From NCBI GenBank assembly GCA_046756865.1, contig JBHHXE010000002.1:1-58491 (forward strand): 58,491 nt of DNA, given 5' to 3'. This DNA comes from DUAG01 sp046756865 (GTDB lineage Bacteria > Nitrospirota > Nitrospiria > SBBL01 > JAADHI01). The notes under the pieces were generated by a model. It worked only from the letters and a program-made list of their open reading frames with translations, was not told where the DNA came from and did not search any database. The stretch's first letter is position 1. Every line of letters starts with the position of its first letter. Both the position numbers and the translations under genes were made by a program. Below are positions 42,328 to 51,026 of this stretch, one piece after another.

Positions 42328-43779
42328 CTAGGGAAGAAAAGGCCGGATGAGCAGGACGATGGCCACGACGACAAAGGGCATGACGAGGTTCAGCTTGATT
42401 CCCGCCTTGATCATGGTCTCCATCGGGATGCGTTCCGTCCCGAAGACGATGGCATTCGGCGGCGTCGCCACAGGCAGCATAAAAGCACATGAAGCGGACA
42501 AAGTGGCCGTCGCCAGCAGGAGGGTCATGTCGTGCCCGCTCCCCAGGGCAACAGCGGCCAGGATCGGCAGAAGAACCTGGGTCGTCGCCGTGTTGCTCGT
42601 AATCTCGGTGAGAAAGGTCACTCCCAGCGCGATTCCGAACATCATGAGCGGCACGGAAACATGAGTTAAAAAGGCCAGCTGTGTTCCAATGGACTCAGAG
42701 AGCCCGGAGCGCTGCATCCCCATCGCCAAAGCAAACCCGCCACCAAAAAGAATCATGATGCCCCAGGGAAGCCGGCCAAAAGCCTCGCGGTCAAGAACCG
42801 GCCCCTCCTTCCTGACCGGAATGAGAAAAAGAACCAGGGCCGCAGCAATGGCCACCGTACCATCATCGACACCCTTATAGGGTAAAAGCGCGGACCAGCC
42901 CGGCAGGGTAAAACCCTCTGAAACAATCCCCTTTCGGGTCATCCAGGCCAAAGCCGTTAGACAAAGAACCCAGGCGACAAAGCGCTCCTCCCTACGGAAG
43001 GAACCCATCTGATGAATCTCTTCCTTAAGGCTCCCGGCGGCGGATGCCGTCCAGGGCATTTTTCGAATGGGTCGTCCCAATAGAAAATAGAGGACGACAA
43101 GACCTGCAAGCGCAACTGGAACCCCCAGAGTCATCCATTGAAGAAAACTGATCGCGTGTTCCGGGGCGTGGGTGTTGATCGTCTCGAGAAAAACCAGGTT
43201 GGGCACCGTCCCGACCGGGGTTCCCATACCTCCGATATTTGCGGAGTAAGCCACCGTCAGCAGTAGCGCGGGGGTGATCACCGCCATCTCCTCCGTTTTG
43301 AGCTGCCTGTCCAACCGGGTGATCACCGCCATCGCGATGGTGGCCATCAGCATTGTTGTTGCAGTATTGGAGATCCACATCGAGAGAAAAGCCGTCGCAC
43401 CCGCAAAGCCCATAAAGATCTGCAGAAGACTGGCATGCCAGCGAGACAAAATGAGGAGGGCGATACGACGATGAAGCCCAGTCCGCTCCATCGCCTGCGC
43501 GATTAAAAACCCGCCGAGAAAAAGGAACATGGTGCTGGTCATATACCGAGGCGCTGTTTCTTTGGCGGTCGCGATTCCGGTGAAAGGAAAAACAACCAAA
43601 GGAAGCAGGGCCGTGACCGCAAGAGGGGCACACTCCGTCATCCACCAGATAGCCATCCAGAAGGCGATGCCGAGCATGATGGGCGCCTTCGGATGATCCG
43701 GCGAATTGATGAGGATGGGAACGACCAGGCCAAGGGCCGGGCCGATCAGAAGCGCGGCCTTTCTTACACGACGAATCAT
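42328..43779 (-). CDS. SLC13/DASS family sodium:anion symporter
   Basis: ATG 43779 has AGGAAG upstream, giving 483 residues; a longer frame to 43881 has no support. About 11-12 membrane helices contain two SNT motifs (WISNTATTMLMATIAM and ITSNTATTQVLLPI), the substrate/sodium sites of the divalent-anion:Na+ symporters. Likely substrates are C4-dicarboxylates, citrate or sulfate. It has no operon partner and repeat C lies upstream. Confidence 0.92.
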   Translation of the reverse strand: MIRRVRKAALLIGPALGLVVPILINSPDHPKAPIMLGIAFWMAIWWMTECAPLAVTALLPLVVFPFTGIATAKETAPRYMTSTMFLFLGGFLIAQAMERTGLHRRIALLILSRWHASLLQIFMGFAGATAFLSMWISNTATTMLMATIAMAVITRLDRQLKTEEMAVITPALLLTVAYSANIGGMGTPVGTVPNLVFLETINTHAPEHAISFLQWMTLGVPVALAGLVVLYFLLGRPIRKMPWTASAAGSLKEEIHQMGSFRREERFVAWVLCLTALAWMTRKGIVSEGFTLPGWSALLPYKGVDDGTVAIAAALVLFLIPVRKEGPVLDREAFGRLPWGIMILFGGGFALAMGMQRSGLSESIGTQLAFLTHVSVPLMMFGIALGVTFLTEITSNTATTQVLLPILAAVALGSGHDMTLLLATATLSASCAFMLPVATPPNAIVFGTERIPMETMIKAGIKLNLVMPFVVVAIVLLIRPFLP

Positions 43780-43904
43780 AAGCTTCCTGAACCCATTTCC
43801 ACAAGTGGTCCATCGTATCACAACCCCCTTCCAAGGACCAAACCGCCGATGCCTGGCGCGAGACCCATCCGCCCGCCACACGACACATTGTGAAGGGCTG
43901 TGAA

Positions 43905-43990
43905 TGATAAATGGTGAACCGTAATTAGGTAATTAAGAGATTGGGTGATCGGGTTGAACCTTCAATTGTTCACCATTCACCCTTGGCCTA
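43905..43990. repeat. Repeat family C, copy 3
   Basis: GTGAATGATAAATGGTGAAC begins it and GTTCACCATTCACCC ends it, so the ends are inverted. The middle is the degenerate AATTAAGAGATTGGGTGATC type. It lies in the divergent gap between the SLC13 gene and the FAD oxidoreductase gene. Confidence 0.5.
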
Positions 43991-44004
43991 AGATGGGATA
44001 TAAT
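43976..44004 (+). promoter_or_regulatory. Promoter of the FAD oxidoreductase
   Basis: A perfect TATAAT (43999-44004) lies 17 bp after TTCACC (43976-43981). The -35 is part of the TTCACC tail of repeat C. Transcription would start near 44011. Confidence 0.55.
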
Positions 44005-44032
44005 AAAACACAATACAGATGAAAGGATTAAG

Positions 44033-45238
44033 GTGGAAAAATCGTATGATGTCCTAATTGTCGGCGGCGGAATCATCGGGAGCAGCCTCGCCATGGCCCT
44101 TGCCGAGAGAGGCCAAAGAGAAATTGGTGTGGTTGATGCGGATCTCTCCGGCAGGTGGAGTTCCTCGGAGCGGAATGCAGGCGGGGTCCGGTCCTTCTGG
44201 GAACAGCCGGTCAATATCAATCTTTCCCGCAAATCAATTTCCTTTTACGAACAGGTTGCCGCCCGTGTGGGGTTTCATCAAAAGGGCTACCTCTGGCTTT
44301 ACGATGAAGCAGGATGGAAGACACTTGACAAGTGCATTGCACCGCTGAAAGAAAACGGCTGTGAGGTCTTGCGCCTCAATCCGGAGGAAATACAAGAGCG
44401 CTTCCCCTTTCTCGACCGGCTTGAGGGTGTCTCAGGAGGCACATATTCTCCCCATGACGGCCTGATCAATCCTAACCTCCTGAAGGAGTATTACAGAGAC
44501 CAGGCTCTCCCAGGAGTCGATTGGGTCGACCGACACCTGGTCGAAGGGGTAAGCTTCGATGAGGGAAGCGTGAAGAAGGTCCGGTTGCGGAAGGTCCCGG
44601 ACGAGAAAGATATCGAGTCATTTCTAAAAGAGAGCACGTCTCCGGCCGGAGGGACGGCCTCCGAGGTCGCGTTCCGAACCCTTGTCAATGCCTGTGGGGC
44701 ATGGGCACCTTCTCTGGCGAAGTTTTACGGGGAGGACCTTCCTTCTATCCCGGTCAGGCGGCAGGTCTCTGTGATGCACTGCCAGGAAGTCGATCTCTCC
44801 TCCTTCGGAATGATTGTCGACACCAGCGGCCTCTACTTCCATCATGAGGCCGGGAACATCCTGGCAGGGTATGCCAATCCTGCCGAGCCGGCGGGAGTTC
44901 GCTTTGTCAATGAAGGGGACGATTTTTTTCTCCAGGAGATCTGGCCGCGGCTCTCCTCAAGGAGCAGTCAATTTGAAAGACTAAAGCGCGTCGGCGGTTG
45001 GGCGGGACTTTACGCCATCTCCCCCGATAAGAGCGCCATTATCGGCAAGGTTGACGGCTTCACAAACCTCTACGAGGCCCATTCTTTTTCAGGCCGGGGC
45101 ATCATGCAATCCTACGCCGCCGGTCAGGCCCTGGCCGAACTCATCCTCCGAGGGAAATATCAAACGATTGATCTATCGTCCCTTTCCGGGAGCCGTTTCA
45201 AAGCGGGTAAGCTGGTGCCGGAGGGATTGCATATCTAA
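44033..45238 (+). CDS. FAD-dependent amino-acid/amine oxidoreductase (DAO family)
   Basis: GTG 44033 (AAAGGA upstream) gives 401 residues. The dinucleotide fold is DVLIVGGGIIGSSLAMAL, and RNAGGVRSFWEQP is the flavin-contact segment of sarcosine or glycine oxidase-like proteins. The C-terminus has GWAGLYAISPDKSAIIGKVD and the FAD-closing HSFSGRGIMQSYAAG. Substrate is open: sarcosine, glycine, proline or a D-amino acid. As an oxidase it would yield H2O2, but a dehydrogenase role is equally possible. Confidence 0.88.
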   Translation: MEKSYDVLIVGGGIIGSSLAMALAERGQREIGVVDADLSGRWSSSERNAGGVRSFWEQPVNINLSRKSISFYEQVAARVGFHQKGYLWLYDEAGWKTLDKCIAPLKENGCEVLRLNPEEIQERFPFLDRLEGVSGGTYSPHDGLINPNLLKEYYRDQALPGVDWVDRHLVEGVSFDEGSVKKVRLRKVPDEKDIESFLKESTSPAGGTASEVAFRTLVNACGAWAPSLAKFYGEDLPSIPVRRQVSVMHCQEVDLSSFGMIVDTSGLYFHHEAGNILAGYANPAEPAGVRFVNEGDDFFLQEIWPRLSSRSSQFERLKRVGGWAGLYAISPDKSAIIGKVDGFTNLYEAHSFSGRGIMQSYAAGQALAELILRGKYQTIDLSSLSGSRFKAGKLVPEGLHI

Positions 45239-45274
45239 GCCCAAACCTCATCAGCAGAGGCCTGGATCCGGATA

Positions 45275-45303
45275 TTGATCACCCCACTCTATTCTGTTAT
45301 CTT
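45275..45303 (+). promoter_or_regulatory. Promoter of the RND pump operon
   Basis: TTGATC and TATCTT are 17 bp apart. The expected start of transcription, near 45310, coincides with the first ATG of the frame, which argues for an internal translation start. Confidence 0.45.
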
Positions 45304-45378
45304 GACCTTATGGGATTGTTGATGAGGTCATCCAGGTCTTCCGAAAGCACTGAACCTGCATTTGAACCTGAGAAAAAG

Positions 45379-46470
45379 ATGGGAATGAGAAATTCCGCCG
45401 GTAAGCCAGGCGCAAAGAATGTCCTCTTTATCCTTTTTGCCCTGATCCTCCTTCAAACACATCATGCTATAGCGCAGGGTCCTCCACCGGCCAAGGTACT
45501 TGTCTCACCGGTTATTATCGAATCGATTCATGATCAGGTTCACTTCATTGGCACTGTGGAGTCCTGGCGAACCAGTCAGGTTGCCGCCGAAACCTCTGGA
45601 AAAGTTGCTTCTCTGGAGGGGCGTCGCGGAGATCGGGTCGAGAAGGGCGCGGTCCTGGTTCGTCTACGGAAGCGTGCGCTTCAATTGAGGTTAAGGGAGA
45701 CAAGAGCAAAACGAAATGCATCCCGTGCCCGCCTTGAAAAAGCAGTCGATCAGATGAAGCGTTTTGAAAAGCTGGTGAAGGAAGCCCTCCTTTCTGAGAG
45801 GGCTTACCGCGAAGCCCAGTTAACAGTGAATGAGTTGGAAGAGGATCTTGCGGTCAGTGAGGCTGCAATTCTGCAGATCCGGGATGAACTGGAGAAGAAG
45901 ACCGTGAGGGCGCCTTTTGATGGCGTAATCACGAGGGAGTTGACAGAGATCGGTCAATGGGTCGAAAAGGGGGGCGGTATTCTTCGGATGGTAGACCTCT
46001 CCACGGTTCGCATCCTTGTCGACATCCCTGAAAAATATGTCCCGGGTGTGAAGAAGGGGGACACTGTTCGGGTCAGAATTGATGCCCTCGGAGGACAAAC
46101 CTTTCCGGGAAAGGTCCATGCTCTCGTCCCCGAAGGAGACCGGGCCTCCCGACTCTTTCCCCTGGAAATCCGCGTCAAGAACCCGAAGCTCCTTATCAAG
46201 GAGGGGATGCTGGCCAGAGTCGCGTTCGACCTCGGGCAGTCAAGAAAAATCTTGATGGTCGATAAAGATGCCATTATCGTGAGGGGCCCTCAAACCTACC
46301 TCTTTTCTGTCCAGGAGGGCAAAGCCATCCGACATCCGGTCTCCACTGGAACAGCCAGGGGAAATGGAATTGAGGTCAAGGGCCCACTCAAAGAAGGTCA
46401 GATGGTGGTTATTCGCGGGAACGAAAGACTGCGGGATGGCCAGAAAGTGGAAGTCCTTCCAGACAAATAG
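45379..46470 (+). CDS. RND efflux periplasmic adaptor (HlyD/MFP family)
   Basis: The frame is open from 45310, but a promoter at 45275-45303 would start RNA there, so ATG 45379 or 45385 is more likely. These give a signal anchor KNVLFILFALILLQTHHAIA. The order is barrel-sandwich half (VHFIGTVESWRTSQVAAETSG), a long helical hairpin (~115-170), the second half (VRAPFDGVITRELTEIGQWV) and a beta-barrel plus membrane-proximal domain. It bridges the RND pump and an outer-membrane channel. No TolC-like gene lies here. The RND permease starts 12 bp on. Confidence 0.9.
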   Translation: MGMRNSAGKPGAKNVLFILFALILLQTHHAIAQGPPPAKVLVSPVIIESIHDQVHFIGTVESWRTSQVAAETSGKVASLEGRRGDRVEKGAVLVRLRKRALQLRLRETRAKRNASRARLEKAVDQMKRFEKLVKEALLSERAYREAQLTVNELEEDLAVSEAAILQIRDELEKKTVRAPFDGVITRELTEIGQWVEKGGGILRMVDLSTVRILVDIPEKYVPGVKKGDTVRVRIDALGGQTFPGKVHALVPEGDRASRLFPLEIRVKNPKLLIKEGMLARVAFDLGQSRKILMVDKDAIIVRGPQTYLFSVQEGKAIRHPVSTGTARGNGIEVKGPLKEGQMVVIRGNERLRDGQKVEVLPDK

Positions 46471-46482
46471 ACAAGAGGCGCC

Positions 46483-49400
46483 ATGAAATTCATTCGTGAA
46501 ATGATCAACCGACCGGTCACTGTCACTGTCGGTGTCATCCTGGTCCTCCTCTTTGGGTTGATCGCACTCTTCAAGATCCCGGTCCAACTCACTCCCGAGG
46601 TCATCAAACCGGAAATCACGGTAGACACCTTCTGGCGCGGGGCAAGCCCAATCGAAATTGAGACAGAAATCATAGAACGACAGGAGGAACAGCTCAAAGC
46701 GATTCCCGGACTGGTTGAGATGACGAGTGAAAGTCGGGACAGCCGTGGTGCGATTGTCCTGACCTTTCAAACAGGAACCGATCTGGAGGGTGCCCTCCTC
46801 CAAGTTTCAAACCGCCTCGATCAGGTCTCTGATTTTCCCCCTGACGCAGATCGGCCCCTCCTTCGGACCGTCAATGTTGGGTCCTCCGCCATCGCATGGT
46901 TCATCCTCAAGCCCAATGCCCAAAACAAGAAAGACATCAATACCTATCACGATTTTGCCGAAGACTTTATAAAGGCCCGTTTTGAACGGGTCCCCGGTGT
47001 CGCCATCAGTAACGTTTTTGGTGGAAAAGAGCGCGAGATGCAGGTCCGGATTGACCCGGACCGCATCGCTGCATTCAACATCACGATCCTTGACCTGATC
47101 TCTGCATTAAAAAGGGAGAATACAGACATCAGCGCAGGCGATTTTGATGAAGGAAAACGGCGTTACATCGTCCGCACTCTTGGAAAGTACCGCTCTCCGC
47201 ATGATATTGAAGAGGTTGTCATCAAGGCCGTAGAGGGAAAACGGATACGGGTCGGCGATGTAGCCGAGGTCAAGCTCGGGTTCAAAAAACCACAGCGAAC
47301 GGTCCGGCAAAACGGCGACCCTTCCGTCGCCGTCAATGCCCTGCAAGAATCCGGAGCCAACACCCTGAAAGTCATGGAAGGCCTGAGAGAGGCAGTGAAG
47401 GATCTCAACACCGGCATTCTGAAGGACAAGGGTCTTCACCTGAACCAAGTCTATGATGAGACGGACTACATTGTCAGTTCCATCGCCCTGGTAAAGAAGA
47501 ACCTGATCGCCGGAGGTTTTTTGGCCGTGATTGTCCTGATCCTCTTTTTACGGAGCGGGTCCAGCACCCTGATTGTCGCTACGGCAATCCCGATCAGCAT
47601 CATCGGCACATTCCTGATCCTCCGACTCCTGGGTCGAAATCTGAACGTGGTCTCCATGGCAGGGATGGCCTTTTCCGTCGGGATGGTCGTCGATGTGGCG
47701 ATCGTGGTCCTGGAAAACATCTACCGCCACAGGCAGATGGGAAAGGACCGCGCACTCGCCGTAATCGATGGAATGCGTGAAGTCTGGGGGGCCGTCCTCG
47801 CCAGCACCCTCACAACCATTGCGGTATTCCTCCCGATCTTCTTTATCGAAGAGCAGGTCGGCCAACTCTTCCGGGATATCGCTATCGCCATCAGCGCCAG
47901 TGTCTTCTTGAGTCTGATTGTTGCGATGACGGTCATCCCGACCTTTGCCTCCAGAATCATTGAAGGCGCCACACAGCCTGAAGGAACCGGCAAAACAGAT
48001 CTGATGCACAAACTGTTTGGGATCGTCCCGCTCGCCTCAAAGATTTCGGATGGAATTGCCAACCTCGTCTACCGGATCTGCCGCCGCCCCATCCTCGCAT
48101 TCGGCGTCGTTGCGGGGCTCACCCTCTTCTCCATCGGGCTCGCCTGGTTTCTGATGCCAAAAGCCGAATATCTTCCGGAAGGAAACCGGAACCTGGTCAT
48201 CGGCATCCTTTTACCACCCCCCGGATACAACCTGGAGGAGGTCCGGACAATCGGCGAGGGGATCGAGGCAGACTTGCGGCCTTATTGGGAAAAAGATTCC
48301 CTGAACCCCTTACCGACCGACCCCGAAGGACCCGCGATCACAAATTTCTTTTATGTCGCCTCCGGCCGACAGGTCTTCATGGGGCTTCGCACCGAGGAGC
48401 CTGAGCGGATCCGGGAGATGATCCCCGTCATGCAACAGTCTCTTAGAAAGATTCCGGGGATGATCGCCATCGTCCTGCAATCCGGCCTCTTTTCAAGAGG
48501 CCTTGGCGCGGGCCGTAGTATCGATGTCGAGTTTTCCGGCCCGGAGCTAGGCAAGTTGGTCGATCTCGGCCGACGGGCTTTCGGCCAGTTGATGGGTCTC
48601 ATGCCTCAGGCCCAGATTCGGCCCATCCCAAGCCTTGACCTCGGGAATCCGGAAGTGCAGGTGATTCCCGATCCGATCCGTATGGCCGACATGAAGTTAT
48701 CAGCGAGCGATCTGGGGAGGACAATCGATGCCTTGCTGGATGGAACAAAGGCAGACGACTATTTCGAAGAAGGGGAGCGGCTCGACCTGGTCGTTCTGGG
48801 TCTCGACCGGTTTAACGGTCAGACCCAGGATCTGGAACAGCTCCCGATCCGGACCCCGGCTGGCCGCATCGTCACCTTGGATGCCCTGGCAGATGTCGTC
48901 ATCACGAATGGTCCGGAACAGGTCAATCATGTGGAGCGTGACCGGACGATATCAATCAGCGTCGTCCCGCCAATCTCGTTTTCGCTTCAGGAAGCGATGG
49001 AGACTATTAAAGAAAAAGTCATTATGCCGATGAAGGCGCAAGGCTCACTCCATTCCCCTTATCGGGTGGCTTTAAAGGGGACCGCCGATGACCTGCTGGT
49101 GACCCGGAATGCCATCCAATGGAACCTCATTCTTGCCGCGGTCATTACCTACCTTCTGATTTCATCCCTCTTTGAGAGTTTTTTCTATGCCTTCGTCATC
49201 ATGTTCAGTGTCCCCCTGGCTGCAGGGGGCGGCTTCCTGGGACTTTGGATGGTGAATAAATTCATCAGCTACCAGACCTTCGACATCCTTACCATGCTCG
49301 GATTCATTATCCTGATCGGAACAACCGTCAATAACGCCATCCTCATCGTCCACCAGGCCCTCGTCTACATCCGGGAGGAAGGAGAAGCGGCAGTCAGAGC

Positions 49401-49677
49401 AGTACAGCGATCTGTCCGGGTGAGGGTTCGTCCAATCTTCATGAGTACGCTCACGAGTGTCTTTGGCATGTTGCCCCTGGTGCTCTTCACCGGACCAGGC
49501 TCAGAAATTTACCGCGGCATCGGCAGTGTTGTGGTTGGCGGCCTCGCCCTCTCCACCCTGTTTACCCTCTTTCTTGTCCCCGCACTCTTCAGTTTGATGC
49601 TCGACATTGGGAAATGGGCAACAAGAAGCAAAGCTGTCGAAATTCCGTTGGATAAAGGAGAGATCTTCGGAAAATAA
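46483..49677 (+). CDS. RND efflux transporter permease
   Basis: The 1064 residues from ATG 46483 (GAGG upstream) have the AcrB-type layout: first helix FIREMINRPVTVTVGVILVL, two large periplasmic loops, and helix 4 with MAFSVGMVVDVAIVVLENIY. AcrB's adjacent Asp407-Asp408 correspond to Asp-Val here, and the lysine of AcrB helix 10 is replaced by Asn (GTTVNNAILIV). It exports small molecules with proton or ion drive, though the usual proton-relay residues are changed. It forms an operon with the adaptor. Confidence 0.93.
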   Translation: MKFIREMINRPVTVTVGVILVLLFGLIALFKIPVQLTPEVIKPEITVDTFWRGASPIEIETEIIERQEEQLKAIPGLVEMTSESRDSRGAIVLTFQTGTDLEGALLQVSNRLDQVSDFPPDADRPLLRTVNVGSSAIAWFILKPNAQNKKDINTYHDFAEDFIKARFERVPGVAISNVFGGKEREMQVRIDPDRIAAFNITILDLISALKRENTDISAGDFDEGKRRYIVRTLGKYRSPHDIEEVVIKAVEGKRIRVGDVAEVKLGFKKPQRTVRQNGDPSVAVNALQESGANTLKVMEGLREAVKDLNTGILKDKGLHLNQVYDETDYIVSSIALVKKNLIAGGFLAVIVLILFLRSGSSTLIVATAIPISIIGTFLILRLLGRNLNVVSMAGMAFSVGMVVDVAIVVLENIYRHRQMGKDRALAVIDGMREVWGAVLASTLTTIAVFLPIFFIEEQVGQLFRDIAIAISASVFLSLIVAMTVIPTFASRIIEGATQPEGTGKTDLMHKLFGIVPLASKISDGIANLVYRICRRPILAFGVVAGLTLFSIGLAWFLMPKAEYLPEGNRNLVIGILLPPPGYNLEEVRTIGEGIEADLRPYWEKDSLNPLPTDPEGPAITNFFYVASGRQVFMGLRTEEPERIREMIPVMQQSLRKIPGMIAIVLQSGLFSRGLGAGRSIDVEFSGPELGKLVDLGRRAFGQLMGLMPQAQIRPIPSLDLGNPEVQVIPDPIRMADMKLSASDLGRTIDALLDGTKADDYFEEGERLDLVVLGLDRFNGQTQDLEQLPIRTPAGRIVTLDALADVVITNGPEQVNHVERDRTISISVVPPISFSLQEAMETIKEKVIMPMKAQGSLHSPYRVALKGTADDLLVTRNAIQWNLILAAVITYLLISSLFESFFYAFVIMFSVPLAAGGGFLGLWMVNKFISYQTFDILTMLGFIILIGTTVNNAILIVHQALVYIREEGEAAVRAVQRSVRVRVRPIFMSTLTSVFGMLPLVLFTGPGSEIYRGIGSVVVGGLALSTLFTLFLVPALFSLMLDIGKWATRSKAVEIPLDKGEIFGK

Positions 49678-49680
49678 ATA

Positions 49681-49710
49681 TTGACACCCCATTTTTTGTC
49701 GGGTTAAACT
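49681..49710 (+). promoter_or_regulatory. Promoter of sodN
   Basis: A perfect TTGACA lies 18 bp before TAAACT. Transcription would start near 49717, leaving a leader of about 60 nt. The pair begins 4 bp after the RND stop. Confidence 0.6.
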
Positions 49711-49777
49711 ACCTTTCAACCAAGCAGAACGGATTCGACTTCCGGCATCCAAAATCATGAAAAATTGGAGAAAATAG

Positions 49778-50227
49778 ATGACTGATAAGCAAATTAAAGC
49801 AGAAGCACATTGCGACGGGCCGTGCGGTGTTTACGATCCTTCATCCATTCGGGTCGCGGCGGAAGCCGTGCTGTCCATCACCAAGAAAATCCACAAGCTG
49901 GAGTGCCCGGGAGCCGAGGGCTCGAGCGAGGCTAAAATTGCTTTCCAGAATACCCTGGCGCGCTTCATCCGCATTAAGGAAGAGCAGGCTGAGCTGGCAA
50001 AACGGGAAATTCTGATTCTCTGGACAGATTATTTCAAGCCGGTGCATCTTGAGAAGTTTCCAAATCTGCACGATACTTTCTGGAATGCGGCCAAGCTCTG
50101 TTCATCCTGCAAGCAGGAGTGCAGTGTCGAACATGGCGAAGCATTGATGGCGGCAGTCAAAGAAATCCATACCATGTTCTGGCAGTCCAAAGGCCGGGAC
50201 ATCCCTTGGTATATGGCCTCTGCCTGA
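49778..50227 (+). CDS. sodN: Nickel superoxide dismutase
   Basis: NiSOD dismutates superoxide in the cytoplasm as a hexamer. The 149-residue precursor carries a 10-residue propeptide ending KAEA, then the nickel hook HCDGPCGVYDP (His11, Cys12, Cys16). Cleavage must expose His11 as the new N-terminus, its amine being a nickel ligand. The helical body (AELAKREILILWTDYFKP, then HLEKFPNLH) fits the family. Four extra cysteines occur at 43, 108, 111 and 115, whereas the well-studied Streptomyces enzyme has only the two hook cysteines. GGAG lies 8 bases before the ATG. The protease gene follows. Confidence 0.96.
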   Translation: MTDKQIKAEAHCDGPCGVYDPSSIRVAAEAVLSITKKIHKLECPGAEGSSEAKIAFQNTLARFIRIKEEQAELAKREILILWTDYFKPVHLEKFPNLHDTFWNAAKLCSSCKQECSVEHGEALMAAVKEIHTMFWQSKGRDIPWYMASA

Positions 50228-50251
50228 GACATTCCGGGCTGTGTTTATTGG

Positions 50252-50286
50252 AGAACCCCGCCTTTTCAGGGCGGGGTTCTTGTTTT
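50252..50286 (+). terminator. Terminator between sodN and sodX
   Basis: AGAACCCCGCC and GGCGGGGTTCT form an 11 bp perfect stem with a 7 nt loop, followed by TGTTTTC. It should reduce read-through into sodX, giving more dismutase than protease. Confidence 0.85.
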
Positions 50287-50299
50287 CTGTAGGTGTTTC

Positions 50300-50596
50300 A
50301 TGCAGCAATTTGCCGAAGTTCTTATCTCCGGTGACAGCATGTTGCCGATCATTAAGAATGGCGATTCTGTTCGAGTCGACTTGCAGGCCTATGCAAAGCG
50401 TCAACCCCAAATCGGTGAAATTGTTCTCGTCCGGCATCCCTTCGTGAAAGACCTGCGCATGGTCAAACGCATTGCCTCCATCGATAACGGCCGCTACATC
50501 GTCCGGGGTGACAATCCCAGGGCAAGTACGGACAGCCGCAGCTATGGAAGTTTGGCAGCAGATCAGATTCTCGGCAGGATTTGTTCATTTAGGTAA
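50300..50596 (+). CDS. sodX: NiSOD maturation peptidase SodX (S26 type)
   Basis: The 98 residues match the S24/S26 catalytic fold: SGDSMLPIIKNGDSV with Ser13 as nucleophile, RMVKRIAS with Lys56 as general base, and VRGDNPRASTDSRSYG. Unlike signal peptidases there is no membrane helix, so it acts in the cytoplasm, removing the NiSOD propeptide. ATG 50300 has a weak GTAGGTG upstream. It directly follows sodN, as is usual. Confidence 0.93.
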   Translation: MQQFAEVLISGDSMLPIIKNGDSVRVDLQAYAKRQPQIGEIVLVRHPFVKDLRMVKRIASIDNGRYIVRGDNPRASTDSRSYGSLAADQILGRICSFR

Positions 50597-50792
50597 GAGA
50601 TAGCCTGTCGGAATATTTTTGAACTTCATGCGGAACAACACCTCCCGAATAACCTATCCATAGATCCCAGGATTTATCCCCAAAACCAATACCTATTCCA
50701 ATCAGATTTAAAACAAACCCCATCTCCAATGAGTTATATTGGTCATTCCCTTCAGGGTAGAACCTAAACCCAATTACCACTAAAAAATACAC
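50589..50792 (-). CDS. Possible C-terminal fragment of a beta-barrel-like protein
   Basis: A 67-residue frame from GTG without a clear ribosome site. The translation has alternating, glycine-rich, aromatic strands (NLIGIGIGFGDKSWDLWIGY), as in small outer-membrane barrels. Its stop lies inside the end of sodX. It may be a decayed gene end or chance. Confidence 0.3.
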   Translation of the reverse strand: MYFLVVIGFRFYPEGNDQYNSLEMGFVLNLIGIGIGFGDKSWDLWIGYSGGVVPHEVQKYSDRLSLT

Positions 50793-51026
50793 CTCATTTA
50801 GTCTTTAAATTCAACACTTCAACCGATTGAATAAAGTATTAGAAATGCTAGTATTTATTGATACTAATCTTATAGATCCAATAAATAAATTAATAATATA
50901 TCTATGATATTTGTGATCGTAAGGTTCCTGATGCTTAAGACTATCTATCTACAGGGCACGCTTTATCAACATCAGGCACGAAAAGGTGATCTATTCATAC
51001 AGGATATTTAAAAAATAGGAAAGTAA
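50597..51026. other. AT-rich intergenic region
   Basis: About 430 bp, clearly richer in A/T than the flanks, with no supported gene besides the doubtful minus-strand frame at 50589. It precedes two lipoprotein genes with the same composition and may mark incoming DNA. Confidence 0.5.

Noticed and set aside
42328..43779. SLC13 gene as part of the c-di-GMP or FAD gene units
   Set aside because: It is on the opposite strand from both, with repeats on each side, so no operon link is supported.
43025..43888. 287-residue minus-strand ORF overlapping the SLC13 gene
   Set aside because: It is a frame shadow of the transporter; the transporter frame carries both SNT motifs and membrane helices.
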